DNA of 64,000 bases from Filosporella fistucella. Taxonomy: Eukaryota; Ascomycota; Leotiomycetes; Helotiales. The notes beneath the pieces are model-generated. The model did no database searches. It had not been told where the DNA came from and saw nothing but the letters and a program-made list of their open reading frames with translations. Positions 21,294 through 32,671 of this stretch are shown here, one piece after another (position 1 is the first letter of the stretch; each line of letters starts with the position of its first letter). Location: the NCBI GenBank assembly GCA_030077755.1, contig JAQJZZ010000012.1, forward strand, positions 744,001-808,000, given 5' to 3'. The position numbers were made by a program, and so were the translations under genes.

Positions 21294-23880
21294 ATGTCAG
21301 TAAATCCCGACTACGTATACCGTGGGTATTGGAAGAATTGGGATGGCGGTTCCGTCTCTGGCGGGAGGATCACGATGAGCCAGAGGAGTGCAGACCTGCT
21401 CAACATTTTCTCCGGTATATTCATCACTTTCGCACAAGGAGGCCTGTGGGCGATTATTGCCTATGGAATTTATCACTATCAGAACTCGAAACATGACGAC
21501 CCGACGGCGGATGGACTCCATTCAGAGAAGCAGGTTATCTTGCGCAACAATCCATCCGATATCTCCACATCCGCTTCTATAGCATCATTGGGATGGACTT
21601 GGAGGACTAAAAGAGCGGGATATTTGGTTCGGACAGCTCTTGTCGCCATTGGAGCTCTCGTCAATTTTCTATTCTTCGTCATAGCAGTCCCTTTCATTTT
21701 CAACAGGATATCATCTACAGTCGGAGACGAAGTACTTGTCAAGTCACCTTTCTGCGGCTTCTGGCGAAGCTCTACGACCTTGAACGAAGCCACCGCCTAC
21801 TCAACTATATCAAACCGGACTTGGGATGCACTCAATTATGTTAATAATTGCTATAACACTGATAAACCCTCCACTCTCTGCGACGATTATCTTATTTCGC
21901 GAACAATCCCCTGGAAAGTAAGATCTGATACTGGTTGCCCGTTCGCTACTGAGCTATGCCTCCACGATTACCTATCGTATTCTATGGAGACCGATGTCCT
22001 GGACTCTCACAAAGATCTTGGTATTAACGCGCCCCCAGAAGATCGAATTTCCTTTCAACGTAAAACTACTTGCGCTCCATTGAATATGACGGGTCGAGTG
22101 GACACGACTGCAGGCTTCTTAGATGGCGAGGTCATATATACTTACCGCTTCGGGGTTGAAGAACCGCCACTTTTTGGTGACTTTGCTAATTATACTACTT
22201 ACATCAGTTCATTTGCAAACATTTCAGGAGTTGGATTTGTTGTTCAGTATGAACCTCTCCTGTTATGGCTATATGGTAACTGACTATAGTCTAGAACGTT
22301 TGAGGCCTATGCAAATAGCAGCGACCCCAATAATATTGGACCTCGAACCTTTATTCCAATTCCGGGGCTCCAGAGGACAGATGGTGATGTTACCTTAGTC
22401 TTCCTAGCCAATAACGGGGTCATACTTCCTGGTCCATGCGAGGATCCTTTCTTCTCTGCTACCAAAAACATTGCATACCGGGGAACAACTGTCAATTACT
22501 ATTCTCCAGATTATCCTATGACTGTTATGGGCTGCGTTGATCAATACGCCATAATAGATAAGAAGTCGCATCAGGAGACGAACTATGTCGGTGTGATTGA
22601 TATGCAGACAAATTACCTTCAGAATCCGGAGAAGTGGAAACTCAGCAACCGGCAGATTGCTACCCTAGGCTCATTACATTGGGCTGCCGGAGAAGCACTT
22701 GGAGTTTCAAGGATGCTACAAACACTGGGAGCCGAAGCCCTTGCCACCAAGAAATGGTTATGGTTTGGCTCAATATCGACGCAGTTACCTAAGACTCAAT
22801 GGACTGTGGAGGCTGGTTACTGTAGGTGTCCATTTGCCTTCGTGCCTGCTGAATTGGGCCAGCCACATAGGGGTCATCCCTAGGATTTTCTTTTCACTGT
22901 CCTGAAAAACACTTCTACTGACGCGCAAATATACAGGGTTTGACATCAGTCTGGCCATATTCCAAAATCTGCTTGTAGATATAGCAACTGGGCCCTCAGA
23001 TCCATCCCATCCTGGGCTTACCAATATTTTACCGGAAATTTCAGATGGGCTAGCTTCGGGAATAAATGCGACTGCACTCGTCTGCGGGCATCAAAAAGTC
23101 AAAAGTACCATGTACGCGAATTTTCATGCTGCTGGGTTCATCACGTTCATCGTCGTTGGGTTCGTACTCATTGTGTCACCACTCGTCGTTATACCAGTTT
23201 TACAGAATTTCGTCATTTCGAAGGACAGAAAGCTAGCTTGGGTTGAAGACGGAAATCTTGAACTGCTTCGCAAGGCACTTGAGGTGAAAGGGAGTGGAAG
23301 TAGTGGGACTCCCTTGGGTCATGGTGTCCTTTCTCCATTAGATCAGAACACGAGCAGCACTGGTAACGCAAACAACAACAGCTCTCAGGATCCCAATATT
23401 GCACCACGACCTTCTCTAAGCTCGAATCGACCACCACAGTCCACTCCTATCGCACAGCATCGACTAAGTGCTCAGGCGCTCGGGTCTCAATATGCATCTT
23501 CTCAGACACCCATTCTCATGCATGACTTCAGTACACCTGCACAATCTGGTGTCATAGACTCAGCTAGTGACATCAGCCCTATGGTATCATCGCGCGCATC
23601 GAGTAATCGCAGTGTGATACACGATTCATCAAATGTTGCGACTCGTCAAGATGCCTCAACGACGACTCCAGAGCTTCAGTCTCAAGCACAACACTCGACC
23701 GCTACACCTGAGCAGCTGGCAATGGGACAAAGTGATGCCCTGGCCGGGGCTACTATCGCGAACTCTGCTGCTGGAAACGAGCAGGCAGTACAGACGCCTG
23801 GTCAAACTCCTACGATATTTTCTCAAAATGCTCTTGAGGATGCACCTGCCACTAATTTTACGAGACATTCCACCGTCTGA
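21294..23880 (+). CDS. large fungal membrane protein of unknown function (807 aa)
   Basis: There are three exons: 21294-22246, 22295-22821 and 22937-23880. The second intron splits a Trp codon (AGY-W-FDIS), and both joins keep the frame. The start MSVNPDYVYRGYWKNWDGG is typical of this family. Helices are LLNIFSGIFITFAQGGLWAI (about 35-60), LVRTALVAIGALVNFLFFVI (about 105-130) and, near the end of the globular part, FITFIVVGFVLIVSPLVVIP. Between the second and third lies a large region with many cysteines and N-x-S/T sites, probably extracellular. After the last helix about 220 residues are Ser/Thr/Gln-rich and disordered. No enzyme motif is visible. The motif DGLHSEKQVILRN after the first helix recurs, as I recall, in related ascomycete proteins. 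Confidence 0.85.
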
Positions 23881-24563
23881 GAGAAGTCGCCACATCTAGC
23901 TTTGACGTTTAAATTGATGTTTAATCTGTTTCTTGTGTCTTCTTCACATCGATTAATGGGGTTGGGAATAGTTTAATAATTATCTTAATTGTCATATAGA
24001 GTCTGTCATTGGTACTAGATACACCAAATATAACACTATTTTGATCTGCCCAATACAGCCACGAAATATGTAGCAGCAGAAAATTGAAGATTACCACGTA
24101 ATGATCCTTTGCCAAATTAAGTTTTTTTCTTCAATGAAAATTCACTTGAATAATACAAATATACTAGCACCCAAGAATATTCTCATGTCATGTTCTCCAA
24201 GTCGAAAAATATTCGAAGCTGATTGTACCTCAGAGTTTAAGGGCATGATAATCAAAATGCGGGGTAATAGCGGGGTAATTTGGGCAACCTCCAAAAATCA
24301 AACCCTTCCCCACCACGGAACGGTCCGAGCGTTCGCGATCTACATATGTGTGACATTGTTCTAGTATTAATTTATATATATATTTATAGCGTGCTAGGTT
24401 TCTACCAAGTTGCTACTCTTGTTGGAATTCGGACTCCTCTTGGTAAGATCTGTGGGTCGTTGTCACCCACCGAGTTTCACGCCATCAACCTCGGCAGGTG
24501 ATGCTGACATCGCAAATAACCACATCAGCTATGTGAAAATATTTCTGCAACACACCCTGAACA
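23881..24563. other. intergenic, AT-rich
   Basis: An AT-rich spacer between two plus-strand genes; no gene or repeat is recognised. Confidence 0.4.
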
Positions 24564-26250
24564 ATGGAATCATCAAATGCTCCCTTCCACATCCTCATAA
24601 TCGGTGGCGGAGTAGCCGGTCTCGCAGCAGCGATAGGACTCCGTCGTAAAAATCACCGTGTCACAGTTTTCGAAAGCAGCTCTACTCTGCAAACGCTAGG
24701 TGGGAGTTTACTCATTCCGCCCAGTGCCGCAAGAGTATTAAACAGCTATGGTCTATGGGGAATATTCAAGCAGAGTGAGAGTATTCCGCCTGGAAACACG
24801 ACGTTTAGGTACGAGGATGGAACCGTGTTGGAGGAGGTAAGCTATGGGGCTATGGAGAAAACTTTTGGGTTTCCGTGAGTCTGAAATGAGTTTCTGGGAG
24901 AGAATAGGGAGGCTGATTGGATGCAGAGTTATGGCTATCTCGAGAGCTAGATATCAAGAGTTGCTTTATGAGGCAGCGGTTGAGGCAGGAGTGGTGGTAA
25001 GACTTGGAGCGAAGGTTAAGAGTATTGATGCGTGGAAGCCAGCCGTGGTTCTGATGAGTGGTGAAAATATTAGTGGAGATGTCATCATTGGGGCAGATGG
25101 TAAAAGGCCCTCTAGTATAGATTGGTGGATCAATGAGAGGCTGACATCTCATAGGAATCAAATCTGCGACACGCAGTATTGTATTAGGTGGCACTGATGT
25201 CCAGCCCATACCGGAAAGCATTGCATATCAGTGCAACATCTCAGGGAATGACTTGAGAGCGGATCCTCTGACTGCGTCGTTGATGGATGGTCAGATTCAC
25301 AGTAGGTTCCAACTATTTCCAATCATTTTTTCAATTTCTGTTCCATCGACAAAGAGGAACATCCTTGAATCTTTTGCCAACTATCAAATCGAAAATTAAC
25401 ACACTCGATAGGTTGGTACGGACCAGGCAGACAAATGATATGTGGTAGCGACAGTGCAGGCTCGTACTATCGAATGACACTCATAGTATACCCTACTCCT
25501 TCGGACAAAACCGCAGACTCTCTCGAAACCTTGGCTGCCAACTCAAGCAGCTCCTATCGAAAAGGTTCGATTTTTGCCATGAGAGATACGGTAAAGATGT
25601 TTGAACCTCGGGTGCGCAAGTTTGTTGAGATGGTAAAGCCTGAGGATTGCTTTCTGTGGAAGATTGCATATTTGCCCCCTCTGTCATCTTGGGTCAGTAG
25701 AAGCGGAAATGTGGCGATACTAGGAGATGCTGCGCATACTATGGTGCCGCATTTGGGTATGGTATGTCGACCCTTGTGCTCACTTAATTATGCCTAGGAC
25801 CTTCTTGAAAGATCTACTAAACATGTATTTAGGGGGCAGCAACAGCAGTCGAAGATGGTGGAGTCCTGGCAGAATGTCTGTCCCATGCCAAAATGACAGC
25901 GGAAATCCCGTCGGCATTGATGGCATATCAAAGGATTCGGAAACCAAGAGCAGAGCGCATTCAAACAGTAGCGTTGGCGACGGGGCGGTATAAGGTTATG
26001 GTGGATGGACCACAGCAAAGGAAGCGAGACCAGAAGATGGCAGAAAGAATGGATGTTAAAAGTCCGAAATATGAATATTGGAAAGCTGGGGGAGGTCTGG
26101 AATGGTTATATGGATATGATTTCGAGAAAGCTGTGAGATTACTTTTCCTTTAATATTTACCTGCGATGGATCTTGGTCGGAAACGCTGACACAAAACAGG
26201 CGAAGGCTGAACTTGATATTGTGTTCAATAATGATAAATCAAAGATCTAA
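24564..26250 (+). CDS. FAD-dependent monooxygenase (salicylate hydroxylase-like)
   Basis: There are six exons: 24564-24874, 24927-25099, 25155-25301, 25412-25761, 25833-26132 and 26200-26250. Together they encode 443 residues, with every join in frame. The N-terminus has the Rossmann FAD motif HILIIGGGVAGLAAAIGLRR (G-x-G-x-x-G). The central DVIIGADGIKSATR is the D-G motif of flavoprotein hydroxylases (the GADG is split by an intron), and GNVAILGDAAHTMVPHLGMG with AATAVEDGGVL is the second FAD-binding GD motif. This class hydroxylates aromatic or polyketide-type substrates using NAD(P)H and O2 in the cytosol. Length and motif order are normal, with no disruption. There is no clear pathway partner nearby: the next genes are a small secreted protein and a sugar transporter. 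The substrate cannot be read from the sequence. Confidence 0.9.
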
Positions 26251-26908
26251 TCATCAAAATACCGCTTCATACTTCTGATGGAATCCGACCTATTGAATGC
26301 TAGAACCCCATGCCTTTTCATGTCACTGCACGATTTCCCTCACAGCTTTGAAAAATTACCGAACTTTAAAGTAAACACCGAGAATTCGGAATTTTTTCTT
26401 TCGGAAACAGCGAAATGTTTCCAAGGTAGGGAATTGTGGCGCCAAGAGCTTCCTCTCAACACGTTTCAAAATCTCCAAGCCGTCACAGACTTGCATCCAT
26501 TATGTCACGAGATATTCCCCTCTCTATAAAGCAATAACAGTAGGCAACGGAGGCCTTGTCCGATCCCAACATGTATGATTGACAGGTCGGTTTCAGAAGT
26601 TTAACTATAAGTTGAAGTTCAATAGGGGATAATTTAAGGTTGTGCCATCCCAAGTTGGACCCGTTTGGTTTGAAAATATTACGGGAGGGATGCAGATGAA
26701 AGGGAAACCCTGTTGAGACTCTTTTCTTTCTTAGAACGAAAGAGACGACTTCTATGAATATATAAAGTGATGAAGACCGTTAGCAAGCCAGCTTCTCTCT
26801 ACAAGATTTCCACTTCATTCTACTCTCACGCTTAAATCTGTCTGGTACAGCTGTCCTCCAATCAATTTCATCAAATAATCACCACTCTTCCCAAAACACT
26901 CAATCATC
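26251..26908. other. intergenic; promoter of the small secreted protein
   Basis: An 83-codon frame at 26278-26529 has no recognisable feature. A TATA-like ATATATAAAG near 26760 lies about 150 bases before the next ATG and is a plausible promoter element. Confidence 0.4.
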
Positions 26909-27226
26909 ATGCGTTTCTCACTCGTCGCTTGCGTTGCCAGTATTATGGCTCTCCAAGTTTCTGCCGGTCAGTAAAAGAACATTCCTTTTCATTTCATTGA
27001 TTCTTATCTGATCATAAATACAGTTCCAACCGATGCCTCCTCCAACTTCGCGAATATCGCAAGAGGGTTCGCCGGACCTAAAGATGCTTCCGCTGGGCGG
27101 CCTTGCACAGGAAAAGTTAATCAGGTTGAGATGCAGGGAACTTGTGTGGGTGCTGATTCGAGATGTGGGATTGATATTCCGCCGAATGAGTTTAATCAGG
27201 TGACTAGTGCTGATTGTAAGGTTTAA
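26909..27226 (+). CDS. small secreted cysteine-containing protein (86 aa), effector candidate
   Basis: There are two exons (26909-26966 and 27024-27226). The intron splits the Val codon after the signal peptide MRFSLVACVASIMALQVSA. The mature protein of about 67 residues has four cysteines (RPCTG, GTCVG, SRCGI and ADCKV), enough for two disulfides, and no other recognisable domain. It is preceded by a compact promoter with a TATA-like box. Small size, secretion and even cysteine number fit fungal effector-type or antimicrobial-type secreted proteins, but no family is recognised and no activity should be assumed. Confidence 0.7.
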
Positions 27227-27325
27227 GGGGGAGGGTTGTGGGTATGGGATATTCTATTTCATATGAATCTCTATATCGCACATCTCAATTTTGTAGCCAC
27301 TCTCTTCGTGACACCCAGAAGCTGA

Positions 27326-29278
27326 TTATGTCCTCTCCACCTGCTCTTGACGGATCTTGTCATCCATGTTCATTTCCTCCGCAGCCATATCTCGCTCATC
27401 GACCAACACAACTTTGTCTCCGAAATCTGCTGCGATTTCTTCTAATGTCTTTCCCTTCGTCTCGCTGCATTTACTGTTAATATCCATACTCTGTCGATCA
27501 CAATAAAAGATCAAACTTACGGAAAGTAGAAATATGCAACCACAAGGAAGAAAAATGAACAGGCTACGAAAACATAATAGTAGTTTTCGTGGATATTCGC
27601 AAATGCGCTCGGGCCCGCTTCTGTGACTATTACGGGTGTTAGCACGGTATAGACTAGAGAGGTTAGAGAGGTGACGAACTTCCAACGTTGACTATGAAGT
27701 GAGAGGCTGCCGCTAAACCCATCACTTTGCTTCGCAACGCAATTGGAAGGACTTCAGCGCCGTACAGCCAAGTTGTACTATTCAGCATACCATCTAGACC
27801 TCAATGTCAGCCATCATGCCTTTCATTTATTTTGGATTCTAATATCATGGGATGACTTACAATAAGTTACCACAAAGAGATATATGCCAAGGATAGCGAA
27901 TCCTTTTCCGAGTTTATTGTTAGTATTTTGAAATTCGCGCTGCATGACAGCTGCGTATATTTCTACGATGATGATGCCTGCGAGACCCGCGAGTATCATT
28001 CTGTTGAGTTAGGTTAGTGAATGAAAGGGTGAGGAGAATACGGGTTGAATACTTTCGGCGGCCCCACTGATCTGTGAGATACTTTGTGGTGATGCAATTA
28101 GAGAGAAATGCAATCGTGCCGTACACGGCTGCAAGAGCGAGAATGGTATGGGAGTCGATTCCTAAGGACTTATACAGAATCGCTGAATGGTGATTAGGAT
28201 CAGTCTTCTTTGCTGCTGGAGATGTAACTCACTTTGATAGTACTGTATAACATTCACACCAGTCAGACTTGTCATCGTCTGTACCGCAATCGAAACCAAA
28301 GCCCTGTGTCTGAACAATCTGAAGATCTCCTTATAGCTCTTAATTTCTCTCTCCATCTCATAATCAATCTGCCCTTTCATAAGTGCGAACTCCTGCACCA
28401 TATCTTGATCTCTCAAGTCCCGGTTGATTCTCGCATATTGTCTTCTCGCTTCTTCTACTTCGCCGTTTCGTAACAACTGTCTTGGAGAGTTGGGCATAAA
28501 AGTAGCGAGACCACAGAACATGATTATACCCCATGGGATCTGTAGACCGAGGGGTAGTCGCCATTGTGTTGGGCCGTATGGTGCGTAGCCGCATGCGAAT
28601 CCAACCCAGTTCGACATCATTGTACCAAATGATATACCGCAGCCTGATATTCCACCGATGAGACCGCGATGTTTTGGAGAACTGATTTCGCTGAGATATA
28701 TGGGGACGGTTGCGACCATACCACTATTGAAATGTAAGCTTTGTCTGTCCAAACCAATGGCGCTGTCTAGACATACCCGACAGCGAATCCTGCCAGAACT
28801 CGACCGGCGAGGAACATCCCCATATTAACTGCTGCAGTCTGAATAATTGTTCCAGCAGTGACGAAAATGCACATCATTTGCATGAACCTTATACGTCCGA
28901 GTCGATCTCCCACGAAAGTTTGGGTAAGAGCACCAACTGCTTCGCCTGCGATATAAACAGCGACGACCTTTTGACATCAGATAAGGGGATATAGGAGGGA
29001 CTGGTTGTGATTACTGATCCTGTGAGACCTTTTGATGGATTGCCCATATAATCTATCCAACTCGCATGTGCAATTGCTAATATATTTGAGCATTTTTCGC
29101 CGCACGACTGAACACTTGCAGTTCACCTACTCGTTGTAGCAATACCGGTATCAAACCCCTATGAGAAAGATTCATCAGTGAATGAGTTCGGGATTTGTAG
29201 GATGTTAGCAGGACCCACAAAGAGAAATGTGCCTATAGCGGCGAATATCGCGACCCCGAATGTGTAACTTAACCCCAT
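27326..29278 (-). CDS. MFS monosaccharide (hexose) transporter
   Basis: There are ten exons, from the right: 29219-29278, 29131-29158, 29015-29076, 28777-28967, 28233-28723, 28053-28182, 27861-28000, 27680-27793, 27521-27626 and 27326-27464. They encode 486 residues, and the nine introns (47-76 bases) all preserve the frame. Sugar-transporter signatures are present: GFDTGIATT in helix 1, GDRLGRIRFMQ (G-R-x-G-R type loop), SEISSPKHRGLIGG (P-E-S-P-R-like loop), QTMTSLTGVNVIQYY (helix 7) and FPETKGKTLEEI at the C-terminus, which crosses the last intron. It is probably a proton-coupled uptake carrier in the plasma membrane. The high intron number is usual for this family. Substrate specificity is not evident. 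No coding disruption was found. Confidence 0.85.
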
Positions 29279-30329
29279 ACTGGCGACTAGAGATTATGGC
29301 AGTAAGTTTTCACACCTGGAAATTTTCGAATATCAAATTGATTTGGCTTTCGATTCATGTAAAGATATGTAGAATATTGAGAGAGTACTTTTGACTTTTG
29401 AAAAATACAAAAAAGGGCATACCTTAATACAACAATCGGAAGTCACCTTCCCCATACCCCACTGTCGATCTTCCCTCGTATTTAGTTAGAATGGGGGATT
29501 GTGGGGAATGACGGTGCCTTTTGAGCCGAGTGTGCGACTTTGGGAAGGTTTCGCGAGGAAACCGTGATATAAGAGTGGGATACATCTTGGTATTTTCAAT
29601 TTTTGTGCTGTTATGTGTGGAGGACACATGTGCCCAGAACTCCGTCGGCTTTGAGTTTGCATCAGGCAGATGCTGTGAGCATTTTGAAATTGTGGCTTTC
29701 TTGTTTAGCGGCTATGAAAGCCTGGAATGGGAATGAAAGGTTTCCATTACTTCACATGCGGGAAATCCTAAAAGGCTCAGGAGTTAGTACTTCAGAGATA
29801 TGGATGTTAAAGAGTGACTGTTGTTTAGAGTAAGTCACATGTACAAGCAAGCGAAGTGAGGTGAGAAGTCGAAATTTTCTACAAGTTCCTATTCCTATGG
29901 TAATCTGTATTTGCTCTTACTTTCGACCACTTAGGAGGTTCATGCTTTAGGTTGGCATAGCGAGCAGGCTATCTCTCAACTGACTGTCAAGACTGCAAGA
30001 TCACATGACTTGAAACGATCCGTACTTCCTCCATATCTCTTCGTCTTTGATTGCACCACCATTCAGTAGCTCGCCAAGTCCATAGGAAAAAGTTGCAATT
30101 AATCATGTTTTAATGGAAGATGACGATAGTGCTCGATGTTGCAGCCAGTGATTGAAGCCTATTGGCTAATTTACCGCCAGCTGGCGTGCATCTAGTAATT
30201 TTCATTGAGGCAGCCTGAAAACCAACAACATCTATTTCAGCATTGCAGAGATACCACAACATCCAAATCTTACCTCGATACCAACACCGACTCGCAGCTC
30301 TGCGCCAGCATTGACGCAGGGCTAGCATC
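29279..30329. other. divergent intergenic region
   Basis: The shared upstream region of the sugar transporter (minus) and the 461-residue membrane protein (plus). Short frames (29424-29833, 30110-30447) are unsupported. Confidence 0.4.
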
Positions 30330-31715
30330 ATGGCCATACTCGTGTTTCTCATTGTCGTGGCTTTTATTTGGAACCTGCCTCGCCTTCTCGAAGATCGTAA
30401 CCTCTGGACACTTCGATTCATCATCTCATTTTACGCGCCACCAATAATTACCATTCTCTCGCTATACCCTATCAATCTTTTCGGCTCGTTCAGATCTTTT
30501 CGCTCTGCAAAATTGGTACCAGAAATTAAAGCTTCATTCGGTCTAGGCCTGCTTGGTCTGGGCGATATCCAGAATCATGTTACAACCGTAACGGAATCGA
30601 TCGATCAGACGATTGATCAAAACCTGAAAATTGCAATGGCTATGTTACGCTTGCTGTATCTGGCTGTCATGATCCCTTACCTCCTGTCAGTCTGGAGAAG
30701 CCATTCGTACATCCGATTGAGATGGAAAGCATGGACCGGATCCCACAGATCGAATATTCCGTCGCCATATTCGAGATTATTATCAAAAGATATCGACTGG
30801 AACTTAGCTTTCGGTATATCAGGCCATATTTCTTTACACCCGGTTGAGGTGTATCCCAGCTTCACGACTTTGCACGCAACTGGGCGTGTTGGAGCCCATC
30901 CTGCGGATATCTTAAGAATTGTCTCGAAATCTTCTATCAAAGACGAAGTCGATGGGAGGTCGACCCCAGACCAGGTACCAGGCATTTTCGCAGGAGCGAG
31001 TTCTGACGAAAGATTGTCGTTGCTTTGGGACGAAACTTTAGGATTTCGAAGGAGGTGTAGCCGAGAAATTATGTGGGTAGCTAAGAGCCTTCTCACACGC
31101 CGGCCCACGATGGATAGTGGAAATGATGGCCGAGCAATCTGCTTGACCTATGGAATTTTGGCAAGAAACAAGGGTCCAGATCCAGAAAAACTTGTGTGCA
31201 ACCTCATTACACCATCTGCCATAAGGGTGTTCGAGGAAAACTGTGTTCAGTGGCCTTGTTCAACAGAGGCACTTCGAAGCATCTACCAAGCAGAGTTCAA
31301 GCGCACTTTCGCTCGATATGGTGAAGCATATATTGCCGCTGCAACACAACTTGCTTTGCTCATTGCTGACACAAGCAACGATGTGCTTGAAGATTGGTTG
31401 GACTACACAATGGAACAACAGTCGCTGTATCTCAATCAAAAGATGGCAAGACTCGGGGCTTCTGCAAAGGACTTAGATCGTGTATATCGTGGACAATACG
31501 CTGCGATGCTCGTCAGTCTTGCAGCACACAGGAAGGGCTGCAAAATTCGCCCAGAGATCTTAGTTTATGATGCTCTTTGTAAGAAAGAAGATGTAGGGTG
31601 TCTCTCATCGAGATGGATTCTCCATCAGGATATTTTGGAATGGAGAGCGATGGAAAAGAAACAGTTGGGACGCACATGGAAGAAGTTGATATCGGCAGTC
31701 ATTGGTGTGATTTAG
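30330..31715 (+). CDS. membrane-anchored protein of unknown function (461 aa)
   Basis: A single exon. The N-terminal third is hydrophobic: MAILVFLIVVAFIWNLPRLL, then FIISFYAPPIITILSLYPIN, and later AMLRLLYLAVMIPYLLSVW, suggesting three membrane helices. The remainder is soluble, with a conserved-looking block AICLTYGILARNKGPDPEKL and several amphipathic helices. I recall proteins with the phrase LTYGILARN as uncharacterised ascomycete ORFs, but I cannot name a domain. The start at 30330 is preferred because it opens directly into the first helix. No regulatory element is evident. Confidence 0.75.
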   Translation: MAILVFLIVVAFIWNLPRLLEDRNLWTLRFIISFYAPPIITILSLYPINLFGSFRSFRSAKLVPEIKASFGLGLLGLGDIQNHVTTVTESIDQTIDQNLKIAMAMLRLLYLAVMIPYLLSVWRSHSYIRLRWKAWTGSHRSNIPSPYSRLLSKDIDWNLAFGISGHISLHPVEVYPSFTTLHATGRVGAHPADILRIVSKSSIKDEVDGRSTPDQVPGIFAGASSDERLSLLWDETLGFRRRCSREIMWVAKSLLTRRPTMDSGNDGRAICLTYGILARNKGPDPEKLVCNLITPSAIRVFEENCVQWPCSTEALRSIYQAEFKRTFARYGEAYIAAATQLALLIADTSNDVLEDWLDYTMEQQSLYLNQKMARLGASAKDLDRVYRGQYAAMLVSLAAHRKGCKIRPEILVYDALCKKEDVGCLSSRWILHQDILEWRAMEKKQLGRTWKKLISAVIGVI

Positions 31716-32671
31716 CAGGTTCGGATCACAACATTGAGCTATGAGTTGTCAAAACATGCTCTCTTCACATATTTAGACATATTATTCGATCATTCTGGCT
31801 AAAAGCTTCCAATGTTAGGAAATGCAGGGGGTTGATAATATATGCTCGGTCGTCAGCTATGAGCATGAATCGATCGTCTTCAGACGCGGTGAAGAAGAGG
31901 CAATTTTCAAATACAAAACGCATATGAATCATTTTGCGTGAGGTAGCCATCACAGAACGCCGTCAAAACCTAAATCCATAACGAGAGAAACCTTGATTGT
32001 TTGTATACATCACGTGCTTATTGGTGATACAGGAGTATTGGCCGATTCCCACCATACTTATGAGTGCATGACCTGACCTGCAAGGATTGTGATACAGCAT
32101 GACCATCCGCTCGACTCGCCATGAAGACACTCGGGAGAAGAAGCCCTATTTAGACCAAAAATGCAGCGTCCCGAGCCGTTCGAATAGTTGAAGAAATGTC
32201 ACTTGGCATTCTGGTCTAAACTACCTGGTCATTCATGTAAGAGAGATTTACAAATTGTCCTACACATTTGAGTAGAAGAAGTTAGGAATCGAAAGGCTGT
32301 AATATGAGCAACGAAAATGAGTGGTTCACAAACAAAAGAAAATCTCTCTCGTGTAGTGGTCGAAAAGTCTCGGAATAGATACGATCGGCGATTCGGCCAT
32401 GTCACGTGCCAGTCGGTGTCGCCAGAAAGCGCCACCAGCTGTCGCATTTCAATCACCGCTGGGAAAACCCTTTCGAGGGACGACGTCTCTTCCATTGTTC
32501 CCTCGACATCTCGATAAATTCACATCGACTTTGTCACGTCTCATAACAGTCGTGCATCGAAGTTGTCTGTCGGACTTGGTGATCGAATGCAAGTGCACGA
32601 ATGCCTGTCAACGGAGTCCTCAACCCGGCTTGCTGCAGCATCCCCACCCACACTTCAAGGCAAAGGAAGAC
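31716..32671. other. intergenic; upstream region of the histidine kinase
   Basis: No gene is supported on either strand. The kinase frame is open back to 32399, but the first 91 codons are compositionally unlike the conserved part and are probably leader. Confidence 0.4.

Noticed and set aside
24564..26250. Possible disruption of the FAD monooxygenase, whose reading frame is broken into pieces
   Set aside because: All breaks are explained by five GT..AG introns whose joins restore family motifs.
27326..29278. Apparent stops within the sugar transporter (for example after FIVNVGSSSPL)
   Set aside because: An intron with donor GTTCGT at 27679 and acceptor AATAG restores VGITEAGPSAF; the gene is intact.
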